Part shown: one piece after another, positions 1-10,509 of the stretch
How positions within the stretch are numbered: the first letter of the stretch is position 1
Layout: every line of letters begins with the position of its first letter
From: Guillardia theta CCMP2712
Lineage: Eukaryota > Cryptophyceae > Pyrenomonadales > Geminigeraceae
Assembly (NCBI RefSeq): GCF_000315625.1
Contig: NW_005434660.1
Location: forward strand, 426,768-490,767
Length of the DNA stretch: 64,000 nucleotides
Reading direction: 5' to 3'
Position numbers and translations under genes: made by a program
Notes under the pieces: model-generated
Told to the model about the DNA's origin: nothing
The model's database searches: none
What the model saw: the letters and a program-made list of their open reading frames with translations, nothing else

Positions 1-1135
1 TGCGTATAGTACGCAATTGATTGCAGTTGGCGATCAGATAGAGTCCGTGGACGGGCAGGACGTCTCGCGCCTGTCGACTGAGGAGGTTGTCTACATGCTC
101 CTGAGAACTCTCAGATGATTTGGTTGCTCTCTCGATAGGTCACCTCCCTCCTAGGAGGAAAGAGTGGAACTTCAGTGACCGTCTCCTACATCCACGGTGA
201 GCAGACGTCGTGTGATGGGGCAGGGGCTGAGACGATTGTCACGACAGACAGCGAGAAGAGAAATCTCACGCTACGGCGAGCCATCCCGCCTCACGACACC
301 TCCAAGTGGCAGCTCATAGACGACGCGATGCGCAACGAGTGCGGCCCAGGAAGAGGAGAGGCCGGCGGCCTGACAGTCTAGCAGGTACCCACATCTCGCG
401 TTCCTGTGGGTCGGAGTCAAGGTCAACGTTTTCTCCCCGCTAGTGAAAACTTGCCCTCAACCCCATGGCAGGTCACAGACAAGGATGCTGAGTGGAAGGC
501 TGATATCCTCTACGGTCCTCTGTGGGATCCAAGTGTGTCCTTGCCGTATCCCCCCTCCCTCCCTCCCTCCCTCCCTCCCTCCTTTCCATTCCTCACCACC
601 TTGACTTGCAGACAACCCTCCTCCCCTTCCGGAGCTCCCTAAGGTCAACAAGTCACTTCCTCCAGCGCGCCATCATGACCCGAGACTGCGCAGGTCCCGG
701 AGTACCTCTTGCAGCAGATTCGAGCTTCCTCGTCCCTCCTCCACGCTCAGGGGAGCAACATCCAGCCCGTTTACGTGATCCAGGATCCGGTCGCATCCTA
801 TGGTTTCAATCAGGGTCATGCCCCCTGTCTCTTTGTGTCCTTTACCTCGGCTCCTCTTGTCTTCTCCTTCGCCTCCCTCCTCCTCCCCCGGTCTTGTGAC
901 TCGAGCTGACTCGGTTGTGCTCAGGGGTTCACTCTGCCAACTTCGGTATCCCCCAGCAGAGTTTTCCCAACTTGCAGTCGTCCGGGAATTTCTACCTGCC
1001 GGCGATCCCCCCGGCGATGCTCCAGCAGCCGATGGATGCCAATATGATGCGAACATCGCAAGAAGGCGTCATGACAGCCTCCCTCATTCATGTGCGTTGA
1101 TCTACACGCCACGATGGGTGCGAATCTAAAGTTTG

Positions 1136-1177
<42 letters not shown>

Positions 1178-1260
1178 CTCCAATGCAGCTGTATGCCAAC
1201 ACAACGAGCGCCAGGCCTGCCATCACCGGGGCTCCCTCTGCTCCCTACTTCACCGGTTGA
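1..1260 (+). CDS. PDZ-domain protein, 3' part, polyQ near the C-terminus (5' end outside window)
   Basis: The first exon in the window reads as the middle of a PDZ domain: VGDQIESVDGQDVSRL followed by a helix ending in VVYMLLR. After a short intron near 110-150 the fold continues with GGKSGTSVTVSY and KRNLTLRRAI, the usual late PDZ strands. Later exons are plausible at about 709-810 (QQIRASSSLLHAQGSNIQPV) and 930-1090 (SANFGIPQQSFPNLQSSGNF). The last exon, about 1129-1260, has 13 consecutive glutamines and ends in APSAPYFTG with TGA at 1258-1260. PDZ domains bind C-terminal peptides, so this is probably a scaffold or adaptor; partners are unknown. The exons between the PDZ and the tail are less certain than either end. 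Confidence 0.6.
541..590. repeat. (CCCT)n simple repeat
   Basis: A pyrimidine-rich CCCT tandem run lying in what is probably an intron of the PDZ gene. It generates proline/serine-rich shadow reading frames. Confidence 0.85.
1138..1176 (+). repeat. CAG/CAA run encoding 13 glutamines
   Basis: Thirteen glutamine codons, mostly CAG with two CAA interruptions, in the last exon of the PDZ gene. The opposite strand gives polyC and polyL shadow frames with no coding meaning. Confidence 0.9.
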
Positions 1261-1752
1261 GCACGCGTCCGATCCTGAATCTCTTCTCACGTGTGGAGCA
1301 GCTGAATGCTGAGATTGAACCTGACCCTGCCTCCCCTTGTCAACTCTGCGGCATCCGTTACAAGTGACGTTGGAAGGGCTGCAGCACGGCGGTGCACAAT
1401 GACAGTGAGCCGCAATGCCCGACCGTACTCTCACATGTCGAACCTTTGAAGTTTAGTTTGCGTTCAATAAACTCAGACGAACTTCGGAGGTTCAAAATCA
1501 ATTGAAGACTTTGAGTAACGAAAGTTCACCCTCAGTGATCGGACCGACTTACGAACTTGCGGCTTGACCCGTGCCAGTGGCTCAGTCAGCTGAACGTGGC
1601 AAGACGGTATGAGCGAAGATTCCGTGATGTTGATAAAAAATGTCAATTTCTTGACCTTTTTTTTCACACTCAGCTGCTCTTGCGTGTTGAAGAAGCTTTG
1701 AGAGAGGGGAGCAACAGCGCAGAGACTGAAAGCGAGGAAGAGGAAGAGAGGA

Positions 1753-2175
1753 TTGACGACCATTGGCATGTACGCTCTTGCCTACTCCTCGATCCTCAAG
1801 TCGAGAAAGAACCCCAGCGAAGTGTCTACTTCCAACAGGAAAGAAAAGGTCGAAGCCAAGGTCATCAAACAAGAGAAAGTCGTCGAAGAGGCTGCTGTGG
1901 AGGAGGAGGAGGACGAAGAGAGAGTATCCGATGCTGCATGCGTCTTCCTGAAAGAGCGATCGGACTACAGACTTGTGAGGATGGTGCTGGAGGAAGCCGG
2001 GCTTGAAAGAGCGCATGCATCGGTGTTTGTGAGGGAGAAGATAGACGACAGGGCGATAGTGCTGCTCACTAGAGACGACATGCTCGACAGACTTCAACTT
2101 CCTTTCGCCGACGTCTTTAGGATCTTCAGTGCACTGGAAGCCCTCGAGCGCAAGAACAGGCCGTCCAACAAATAA
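1753..2175 (+). CDS. Small SAM-like domain protein (5' end uncertain)
   Basis: The C-terminal half, LEEAGLERAHASVFVREKI through DRAIVLLTRDDMLDRLQL, follows the sterile alpha motif pattern: an 'aGle.y...F....I' helix, then 'LlxLtxxDL..L', then a last long helix ending ALERKNRPSNK before the stop at 2173-2175. SAM domains mediate protein-protein or RNA contacts. Before it lies a lysine/glutamate-rich stretch. The open frame begins with TTG, not ATG, so an upstream exon is likely; an acidic, serine-rich frame at about 1680-1750 is a candidate. No catalytic motif is visible. A SAM-like fold is likely, the function unknown. Confidence 0.5.
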   Translation: MTTIGMYALAYSSILKSRKNPSEVSTSNRKEKVEAKVIKQEKVVEEAAVEEEEDEERVSDAACVFLKERSDYRLVRMVLEEAGLERAHASVFVREKIDDRAIVLLTRDDMLDRLQLPFADVFRIFSALEALERKNRPSNK

Positions 2176-2683
2176 TCATGATGGACAACTGCCAGCACAT
2201 GACAGCAACAACACGTGACGTAAATGCTTCGATAAGTTTTCCTCCTTGCCAGGGCATCTTTGAAAACAGACTTGTTTGTAAGTTCTCTAAGTTGAGTACA
2301 AAAGGCTGTAAGAAGAACCCCAACCACTTTGAGCCGTTATCTTACACCTCTCTTGGAATCTTGCGGATCAACAGTGAGAGGACGATGAGGTTGGCGAGAG
2401 AGATCGCACCTCTCTTCTCTTCCTTGCTCTTCTTCTCTTCCTTGCTCTTCTTCTTTCCCCTCGGAGGCAGAACAAATCTGGGAGACCCGCGCCACAAATG
2501 TAAGGACGAGGAAGCAACAATGAAGACGAGAACAACAGAAGGGAGAGGGGGAAGGGGAGGGGGGAGGAGGAAGGAGAGGAAGGCGCTTTACTTGGAGGTG
2601 CTCTCTTTCTTGCTCCTCTGAATCTCGACACCTCCATGGCCTCGTTTGCCTGATAGAAGCGCATGAGTTGCACTCGATAGAGA
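2176..2683. other. Convergent intergenic gap
   Basis: Holds the 3' ends of the SAM-like gene (+) and the AlkB gene (-). Pyrimidine/purine-rich low-complexity blocks near 2410-2460 and 2540-2600; no gene seen. Confidence 0.5.
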
Positions 2684-4394
2684 CTAGAAAGACTTGCCGG
2701 AGGGAGATATAAGAGCTTTCTTGAAGACGATGCTAATCCTGAGGGTACAACGTCACCCGAACAAAGAGCAAATCCTGAGCGAGCACGCAGTGAAAGATAG
2801 AGCAAGCACTCCGGGAAGAGAGGGGTCGAGGTTGAGAAGGGAAGGAGGACAGAAGCAGCAGAAGAGGAAGGGGGAGAGGGGGGGAAGGGTAGGATCTCTA
2901 TTGAGACCTCGGTCCAAGGTTGTGTTCGCCCTCTGCCTTCAGGACACAGTGCTGCATCAGCGTCAACATCCATCTTCTTCTTCTCCTCCTCCTCCTCCTC
3001 CTCCTCCTCCCACAGGGCCCGGGCCTCCTGGCTCCAGCCTGCTCCTCACCTCGAACGTATCCTGACAGTCACGAAACATGTGCATGGTATCCCCCTCAAA
3101 GACGTGGAAGGAGAACTTCTCCTGCAGAAAGCAGCTTCACCCCACATTTTCTCCCCCACCTACAGTACCTCCTCCTCCTCCTCCTGCCTACTCTTGGGCT
3201 CTGGTATTCTCCGCAGGTTGAATCTCCTCGTCTCTCCGAAGGATGCTACACACGCCTGTAGGGGGTGAGCATGCAGCGGTTTCCGGACTTGTACTCGCCT
3301 CCAGCGACCAGAGACGTCCGTGATCGGGATCCGTATGCCTGAGATCAGATCAATCGGAGCAGATTCACCATCTTCTCCGGCAAGGCAGGAAGGAAAGGAG
3401 TCAGTGGGAGCGATTATGCGGCGACGCAGTGGGAAAAATCTCAGAGAAGGAGGAAAAGACCAGAGAAACCGGAGACGGGAGGAGCAGCGGATTGAACGAG
3501 AGAAGGGGCAGAGAGACGGAGGACATACCACTTGCAAGCTGAGTCGCCGTCGGGATAGAGATTGATGAGGCAGCAGTCGTACCTGCAAGTGAAGAGAAGA
3601 GGAGGAAGGAGCGTCAGGAGCCGAAGACTCCGACCACAGGGCTCATACCTGACGTTGGTGCGTTCGAAGAGAACGTCGCGCACACGAGTGACAGCGGGAG
3701 TGAAGGGGGTCGGCGACATGATCTTGCCGCTGAAGGAAAGCTCCGTTGGAAGAAGAGAGATGGGAGTTGGGAATTTGGCGAAGAGCAAGGGGGAAGGAGT
3801 GATGGTACCTGTAAGCAAGGCCTCCGATCCCTTCCTCTGCCATCCAGCAGGTTTCCCTCCTCTCGAGGACTTGCTGTAGGAAGGAGATACTTCAGAAGGG
3901 CTAGAGGGAGAAACTGCATGCGCGTCCCACCCGTCCGTCACGGGTCAGGAGCTTTTCTGCCTTGAAAGGAATCTCTTTCCTCAGCTGCGCAGGCTCAGCC
4001 ACTTCCGATCGCCAGCCTGTATGCTCACCTCCTCGAAGCTCGCCACGTCCTCCAGGATTCCTGCCGAGTCACCTTAAGGGGAGAGGGAGAGGGAGAGGGA
4101 GAGGCCCGGCAATAGGAGAGCTCACCGATGGAGATGGAGAAAGGCAGCGCGAGCTCTTTGAACGCCTCGCCGGCCAACCTCTGCACCCTCTCGTCGACAT
4201 GGAGCCTGCGCAGCAACAAGGACACTGAGGGCTCAGACTCGAGCCAGCAAGACCTTACCTCCTACACGCCCAGTCAAACGTGGCCTTGTCGCTGCTGGAA
4301 AGATTCTCCAGCCTCTGCCAGCAACGGTCACCTCGCTTTGCCGAACCTCGTTTGCGTTACCTCACAGACTCGACCAGCCAGCGTCTGCACGCAG
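2684..4394 (-). CDS. AlkB-family Fe(II)/2-oxoglutarate dioxygenase (start unresolved)
   Basis: Spliced exons on the minus strand give the AlkB core in order: FTPAVTRVRDVLFERTNVR, then YDCCLINLYPDGDSACKW, then (across an intron splitting the Trp codon) HTDPDHGRLW, then SFGETRRFNLRR, then FSFHVFEGDTMHMFRDCQ, then HCVLKAEGEHNLGP and a last exon SIVFKKALISPSGKSF with stop at 2684-2686. HTD matches the HxD iron ligands and the downstream EGD...H region supplies the distal strand; the 2OG-binding arginine should lie near the NLGP exon, where splicing is least certain. Such enzymes reverse N-alkyl lesions in DNA or RNA or demethylate other substrates. Upstream exons are consistent in frame (RLENLSSSDKATFDWACRR joined to LHVDERVQRLAGEAFKELAL), but I could not find the start codon. 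Substrate class cannot be assigned. Confidence 0.75.
2978..3012. repeat. (CTT)n/(CTC)n simple repeat
   Basis: A TTC run followed by CTC repeats inside an AlkB-gene intron, directly downstream (minus strand) of the exon carrying EGDTMHMF. Confidence 0.8.
4077..4105. repeat. (GGGAGA)n simple repeat
   Basis: Four to five copies of GAGGGA in an intron of the AlkB gene. Confidence 0.85.
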
Positions 4395-5189
4395 GAGGAC
4401 AGAGTGTCTGGCAGAGGAGCGAGAACTAGTACAGCATGTCAGCGTTGCCCAGTGCTGTGAGACTGACGAGAACCTGCTAGGGCTCGGAGAGCCTGCAATG
4501 AAATCCTGGCGTCGTCAACCACCTTCGTTGATTGTTCGCCGAGTCGGATCGCAGAGATAGAGTGGCAGAGACTTGTCATGGTCGTCATTCAGACAGCAAG
4601 AGCTCGCAACCTTCACAATCACCTGTAAAACTTCTCGTCCTGAAGAATTTCTTGTCGTACCTCCGAGGCTGCATTCCCGGTGAGGGAAAATGAAACCTTT
4701 CTGAACACAACAATCAAAGACGTTCAAGGCATCAGAGTGCTGGAGCTACACGAGCGCATTGACACAAGCTCGCAGTCGCTTCGCCTCAGTTTCTCGGCGC
4801 TGAGAAGAACTGCCTTCTTGCTCCATGAGCGGCGCGACGGAAAGGACATGAACGATTTCTTCTATTGACTCCGTCTTTAGAGGACCATGTCTGCTGATCC
4901 TGCTCATCATGTACACGTCATCAACATCTTTCAGGTATTGTCAGATCCTTTACCTTGGCTCGCTCAGGGAGGTCGTCTTGAAGTTTGCAGCAGACATCTC
5001 TGGCCTCCTCCGGTTCGTTGGTTGATTGGCTCGATAACCGAGCAGAGGCGGCGAGACGAAGGACTGAGAAGCAGGGGACAGGGGACAATGGAGGATTTGG
5101 GTGCAAAGGAAGGAGGATGTTTGGTGGGGATGCGAGATCAGCGCTATGGCAATGCAGATCGCTCGCATCCGTCGCTCCCTTAGCCATGG
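4395..5189. other. Unassigned stretch upstream of the AlkB gene
   Basis: May contain further 5' exons of the AlkB gene; short open stretches exist on both strands but none shows a domain or splice-consistent chain I could defend. Confidence 0.3.
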
Positions 5190-5960
5190 CGGCATGTGCC
5201 GGGGGCCCGGGGCAAGTGAATTTTGGCAGGCCTGCCTCAGATCTTTTCGCCAGGGGCCCCTCCGACGCACTGCGGCGGCCAGGCCGCCGGGCCGGGTGCC
5301 GGTGATGGGCTCGGACTGGCGGGCCTGAACTTCGGAACGCGGCGCTTCATACTAAACTTAGTAATGCCATGGCAGTGATTGTCCTCGTAGTACCGTGATT
5401 TTTAAATGGACTTGGGGCAGGCGTGACGCGGGCCGGTACTCCGTCAATCCCGGAGTCTTTATCTCAATCCGTCAGTCACCACCATCCGTGACAGTGCCAG
5501 GGCGCCCGGCGGCGCCTCTGACTGTACGGTCGCCGGGCTGGCCCGCCGGTGGAGGCCCCCGGCGGCCTCGTGGCCCCCGCCGTAGCACGGTGACGCGGCC
5601 TGGACGTATCTCCGCGGCCGCCCGCCGCTGAGTGATTGAGAGTCCATTCTGATACCAATTACGCCTCCCATCGTCACCCAGCCGCAAGTGGGTCACCTGA
5701 CGGAGCCACAGGCGTCCCTTCGAGCCCACGGGGAGTCTCATGGCCCTAGGAGCAGGTAACGGCCAGTCAGCGGGACTCCGCGACTCCCGACCCCAGCCCT
5801 TCCGAGGACCAGAACGTTCCGATCAACGTCCGATGGTCCTGGCACCCCCCTGTTTGACTGACTCTACCCACCCATTGGTTGATACTACCCACACATGATA
5901 CGTGCATGAGGGGCACGAGTCGAACCATCCACCCCCCTGCCAGGGGCCCCCTAACGCCGG
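5190..5960. repeat. GC-rich non-coding island 1
   Basis: A strongly GC-rich stretch of CCGG, GGCCGC and GCCGGG words without a credible gene. It contains GAACTTCGGAACG (5327-5339), which recurs exactly in the island at 58829-58841. The short arginine/proline-rich frames here look compositional. It may be one copy of a dispersed non-coding repeat family in this window. Confidence 0.5.
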
Positions 5961-5995
5961 AAGCATTGCTCTTATCTTGCTAGTCGGAGCTGGCC

Positions 5996-6235
5996 ATGGC
6001 AGAGTCTATGTTGCGTGACGACACTACCGGTGGCTATGAGGTGTATAGAGGTCAAACCAAGTGGGAGGGGTGGTGTTCGAACTACTGCTTCTACCCGGGT
6101 GTAATGGGGGGTGACCTCGTGACGCACTCCGACTACATTGAAAAGACACACTTTGGTGTAGAGAGACGAAACGCTGTGAAATTTTATGAAATTTGTTCCA
6201 AACAGCCTGCTAATACAACGATTGGTGGGAACTAG
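5996..6235 (+). CDS. Short hypothetical ORF (79 aa)
   Basis: ATG-initiated frame starting MAESMLRDDTTGGYEVYRGQ and ending KQPANTTIGGN before TAG. Composition is balanced and looks protein-like, but I recognise no family. It follows GC-rich island 1 directly, so it may be a remnant of an inserted element or a first exon of something else. Confidence 0.25.
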   Translation: MAESMLRDDTTGGYEVYRGQTKWEGWCSNYCFYPGVMGGDLVTHSDYIEKTHFGVERRNAVKFYEICSKQPANTTIGGN

Positions 6236-6675
6236 GGGATCATTTTTGACCTTCCGAAAAATCAAAAACGTTTTAAACAATTTTTAGCTTGTAAAGAATT
6301 GACCTAAAAAGAGACTTTTTTTCTGCGATCTGTCTGGCCTGAGCTCCCTCGCTTTTACCACCCCTTGTTCGACTGCCCGTCGAGGAGAAGAGGGGGGTAC
6401 CTTTGTCCTCTTCATCGTTTGCCCCTCGTCTCTGCCTTTCACTTGCGCCCGTCCTCTTCCCTTATCACCCCCATCCTCCAACGCAGCAAAGCTGTATCAG
6501 CCCTTTGTCACGCGCTTGCTTCTCCACCCATACATCTACCTCCCCTTTCTAAACCTTGATCGGATTGTTCTCTACTTCTTCGCTCTTTGCCCACAGTACA
6601 CTTCGAATCCACAATACAGGAGATCATTGCTGTACAATCTCCTTGAAAGAAAGCAGAATCGCTTGCTGGTACAGC
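6236..6675. other. Gap before the RWP-RK gene
   Basis: An AT-rich segment with AAAACGTTTTAAAC near 6266-6280 (also found near 63656), then a pyrimidine-rich stretch. Possible promoter or 5' exon of the RWP-RK gene. Confidence 0.3.
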
Positions 6676-7131
6676 ATGTACCCAACTAAATTGGCCCACA
6701 TTTACCCTAGAAAGAAGCAAGGCGAGATTCAACGAAAAACACATCATGTTGCCTTCACTTTAGAAGAAATTTCAGCTCTTTTCCATCTGAAACAAACAGT
6801 TGCGGCGCAGAGAATGGTAGGCTTGTGCTTTAGCTTTTGCCTTGTGTGACGTGAATTCGTTCTGCAGGGAATATCTCTTACTGCATTTAAGAGCGCATGC
6901 CGGAGGGTGGGGCTATCAAGATGGCCATACCTAAGGAAGCACGACTCGGTTGAAAAGATGTCCACCAGTTCCTCCTCCTCCCCTGCCTCCGTGTGCATGG
7001 TGGAGCAGGCAGAAGACATGGGCCAGACAACTTTCGACGAAGCGATTTATTGTGCCGTCGGCTCAAAGCAAGTTCCCAACCCGTCGCTGTTCAATGACGC
7101 TTTCTTACACGTAGCCGGTGAATGGTTCTAA
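6676..7131 (+). CDS. RWP-RK domain transcription factor
   Basis: Exon 1 (ATG at 6676, ends at 6816) encodes HVAFTLEEISALFHLKQTVA followed by AQRM. A 51-nt intron (6817-6867, gtaggc to ctgcag) follows. Exon 2 opens GISLTAFKSACRRVGLSRW followed by PYLRK and ends at TAA 7129-7131. Together these match the RWP-RK signature: a helix with a hydrophobic/Ala-Ala core, the (A/S)CR+GI.RWP basic block. RWP-RK proteins are DNA-binding regulators of nitrogen response and gametogenesis in green plants and algae and occur in other protists. The hallmark here reads RWPYLRK, one residue longer than RWPxRK. A Ser-rich stretch and a 40-residue tail follow. The N-terminus is short, so an upstream exon is possible. 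Confidence 0.8.
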
Positions 7132-7254
7132 ATAACCTCACAAAAGTCGTCGTTGCCCATTCTGCGAGCTATGTGCTTTTGTTGTATTATACTGTGCATT
7201 GTATGGAGCATAAACTCTTGATAAGCTTGGCGAAACCATCTAATTTACATAAAG

Positions 7255-10200
7255 TTATCTAAATACAACCTCGTACGAATCTCCTAGCGCTTCTTGACTG
7301 ATCGCGGACTCCAAAGGAGGCACTTGGACAGCAGACTGGACATGGAACGGGAAGAATGTCGGCAGAGCTTCTCGCTTGATGAGGAGGGCTTGTAGGAGCG
7401 GCTCGCTGTCGAAATACGCATCCAACGCCCTGATCTCTGGCTGGGTTTGCATCTCATGAGAAGGCAGATCGGTTCGGGGTATATCTGACCGGGTGTGAGA
7501 AAACACCATCAAGTTCACCCAGTAGACGATTCTTTACCTGCGCGAGGGAAAAACCACGTGATTTGAGGGAAAATAACGTTCCTGAGCCTCCACCTGGTCA
7601 CAAGAGACGCATCAGGACACTCGGCTACGCAAGGAAACAGCATCGACCTCGAATAATACCTGTACCACACCGACAGCTCGCCGCTCTGCACCTTGGGCGA
7701 GAGGGGGGAAGTGACCGGGGGGGATTCGTAACGAGCATTTTTGAAAGATTTTTCAAAGTTTCTGATGTGATTCCAAATGTTGTCCGATGGGTTTGAACCA
7801 CAGAGATTCTTTCCTGTCAGGGCAACTCTGAGGGCAGACACCAAGGGCGACGCCTTAGTTACCTTGCTGAGCGTTGCAAAACCTCTCCTGCTGGCAGTTG
7901 AACCGAAAGTTGCAGAACCTGAACAATCGGGGATGTCAGGGCGGGAGAAGAACAGGCTAGGAAGAAGGAAAGATCAGTGGAAGGTCAGTTAGGGAGATGC
8001 ACCTTCCGATATAAACCTCGTCGGCCAGGAACTCCAACAACTTGTCGTTGAACTCAAATGCAGCTGGGAACTGGACTAGCAGTTGCCAGACAGCATCCAG
8101 GAACTGGATGAAAACAGGAGACTCTTCGCGCTTGCTCTCTTCTCTCCCATACCTCTGATCGAATTTGTGGCCGAAGGATACCCATGAGCTGTATGCCGCC
8201 GTCAGTCTCGTGCATGTTATTCATCGTCGGCATACCGCTCGATGAGGGCGCAGAAGCCCTCTACCGTCCTTGAGCTTGCATCCAATATGATCGCAGTCAG
8301 CGACGCGATTTGAGGAGTGCGATCCCATCCGTCCGAACTGTCTCACTCCGAATCAATAACCCTACACAACAAGGCCACTTGACCCCATACATCAATTCAT
8401 CATCTTCATCTTTATCATCCCTATCATCATCTCCATCATCATCATCATTTCCATCATCATCATCATCTCCATCATCATCATCATCATCTCCATCATCATC
8501 TCCATCATCATCATCTCCATCATCATCTCCATCACCATCTCCATCATCATCTCCATCATCATCTCCATCATCATCTCCATCATCATCATCTAACGTCACC
8601 GTCTTGAGTAACAAATACAGAGTATCGCATGAGTCATACGGACAGACTTGTGCACAGAGAGTTTAAGTACCAGTGAAGCAAAATTGAATTCCCGGCCGCA
8701 ACCTTTTCACTGCACTGATTTCACACAAGTCAACATACCTGAGATGACTGAGAGACCTGTACCTGCTTGGCTCCTGAGATGAGAGAAGACACAGACGACA
8801 TCCACACGGACGACAGGGACAGCTCCTCCTTCAAGAAATCACTCAACGCGCTCCTGACCGCATGAATGTTCTCGATCCCCAGGAAGGAGACTTCGATGTT
8901 GGAGTATCGCTCCACCCCTCCTCCCTTCGCGTAGTTGGCGTACGCACTCATGGGAGGCCGAGCGTCAAACACCACAAGAGAATGCCGAGTCTCTCCCACT
9001 CTCGACAAACTTTCCAACAGCTTCAAGTCTTCCTTGTTCTGGCGTAAGCTCAGCCCCACCTGAACCAGACGGCCCGCCAGGTCGATGGTGTCATGCGAGC
9101 TCAGGCAAGGGAGAGAGAACAAACAGCTCTCACCTTAGGCTGGGAGGCCCTTGAGATGGATGCTCCGTTGATGTAGACAAACTCCACCACAGGGAAGCGA
9201 TTCTTAGACCTGAACGCTGCTGCTCTCCCGATCTCCTCATCCGTCACAGAGGATGGGACCAGGAGTGTCCTCGGATACGACTTGCAGGTCTGATACATCC
9301 AGTTCACATGTGTCACCCTCCAATCTCCCGCGAGTGCTGCTGGGACCACAGGGATGGACGCCATGCTCGTATCGGTGATGAAGGACCATGGAGGTCTTGC
9401 AGCGATCCATTCCTCAGCCTTGCAACAAGTCAGCCAACCTCTCAAGCTCTCTGGAATTGACAGCATACGCTGATGTTTCCTTTGAGGTCTTCCGAGAAAC
9501 TCGTGGCTCCACCAACACCAACCTTGAGCCCTCTGCGGCAAAGTGAGTCGCCACCTAGAGCAACAAACGTGTTCACCTGTCGTATGTCAGGAGAGCGAAG
9601 ACTCGCTTCGCCGAGGCCATGTCGGGAAAGAACACAGCAACCTCCCTCAGGTCGTGACATCGTATGATCAACTTCCCCCCGACTGGGAAGAGGCACATAA
9701 GTGATATCGAGTAATTCATTGTCAGGTAGAAGGTACCTTGGACAGTCTTCCGGGTGTGCGAAGAGCCTTGTCCATCTGAGATGCCTCCATTGATCAAGAC
9801 AATGTCGTCGATCATCCCGCGGGGAATGACGTTCCAGATTCCTCCCATCCCGCCCCTGCACTCGACTTCTTCGTAGCCGGGGTAACTCGTCGGATCCGTT
9901 GGGGCTCTCCGGTAGAAGTTGAAGATCAGTCTCTGCGTCGTTACAATGACGGATCCCGATCGTTCACTCCTCTCGCTCTTGACGAACTGAGTGCTGTAAA
10001 AAGAGTCAACGAATGTTCCGGGCCCCTTCAAACACAGATTTTATGGGAAAGGCAAGTTCGTGGTGGTGTACTCAAGACAACAACAAGATGTAAAGTGAAG
10101 CTCTTGAACATCAAAATCAAATTTTATCCAAAGCTTCCCGTGATGGGCTTGCAAGAGACATGCTTCGATATCTTGCTTCCTGACAGCCCTCGAGACCACA

Positions 10201-10386
10201 GCACAGATGGTTTCTACCGGATCCAAAGCGACTCGCAGTCACGGGCAAATGTCCTCACCTTCCTGGGCTAGCGACATAGGCGTGGAAGAACATTTCGAGT
10301 TCGTTCAGCGAGCATGGAGGCCCCTCGGGTCTCCCCGTCACCTCCACCTCCTCTATCTCCTCCTCCACAAGCGCATCGTCGTCCAT
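7255..10386 (-). CDS. Myotubularin-related phosphoinositide 3-phosphatase (PH-GRAM plus catalytic domain)
   Basis: Start ATG at 10386-10384 (MDDDALVEEEIEEVEVTGRP). The PH-GRAM exon (about 9595-10031) includes GSVIVTTQRLIFNFYRR and GTFYLTMNYSISLMCLFPV. Phosphatase exons follow: WMYQTCKSYPRTLLVPSSVT, AAAFRSKNRFPVVEFVYING, RASQPK, then LVVFDARPPMSAYANYAKGG with FLGIENIHAVRSAL, then NSILLHCSDGWDRTPQIASL, SWVSFGHKFDQR, SPVFIQFLDAVWQLLVQFPA and a C-terminal exon ending EALGDSYEVVFR at 7255. The CX5R loop is intact (C-S-D-G-W-D-R), so an active enzyme is predicted, removing the 3-phosphate of PtdIns3P/PtdIns(3,5)P2 on endosomal membranes. An intron (8338-8670) splits the catalytic cysteine codon and carries a long GAT repeat. 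Ten or more short introns are inferred; exact junctions in the C-terminal third are tentative. Confidence 0.88.
8396..8592. repeat. (ATC/GAT)n microsatellite inside a myotubularin intron
   Basis: About 195 bp of imperfect CATCAT/CTCCAT trinucleotide repeat. The minus strand reads as a D/G-rich frame and other frames as M/E- or S/P-rich; all are shadows because splicing of the phosphatase removes the block. Confidence 0.9.
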
Positions 10387-10509
10387 TGTCTTCACAAAAT
10401 ATTAGATGGACCCTACCCCCTATTTTGAGTGTCTCCGTACCCTACCCTTTCTGGTTGTATTGGCCCGAATATTAGCTATTTTAATTTTATTATGGGTAGT
10501 TCTGTGTTT

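Noticed and set aside
921..1434. Minus-strand ORFs with polyC and polyL
   Set aside because: They are the antisense of the CAG run in the PDZ gene.
2368..2973. 201-aa minus-strand ORF read as one protein
   Set aside because: Crosses AlkB exons and introns in mixed frames; the AlkB splice model explains the coding parts.
5395..5741. Arg/Pro/Gly-rich ORFs in GC-rich island 1
   Set aside because: Open in several frames on both strands at once, as expected from GC-rich sequence lacking stops.
8297..8614. D/G-rich and M/E-rich ORFs
   Set aside because: They are translations of a GAT microsatellite within a myotubularin intron.
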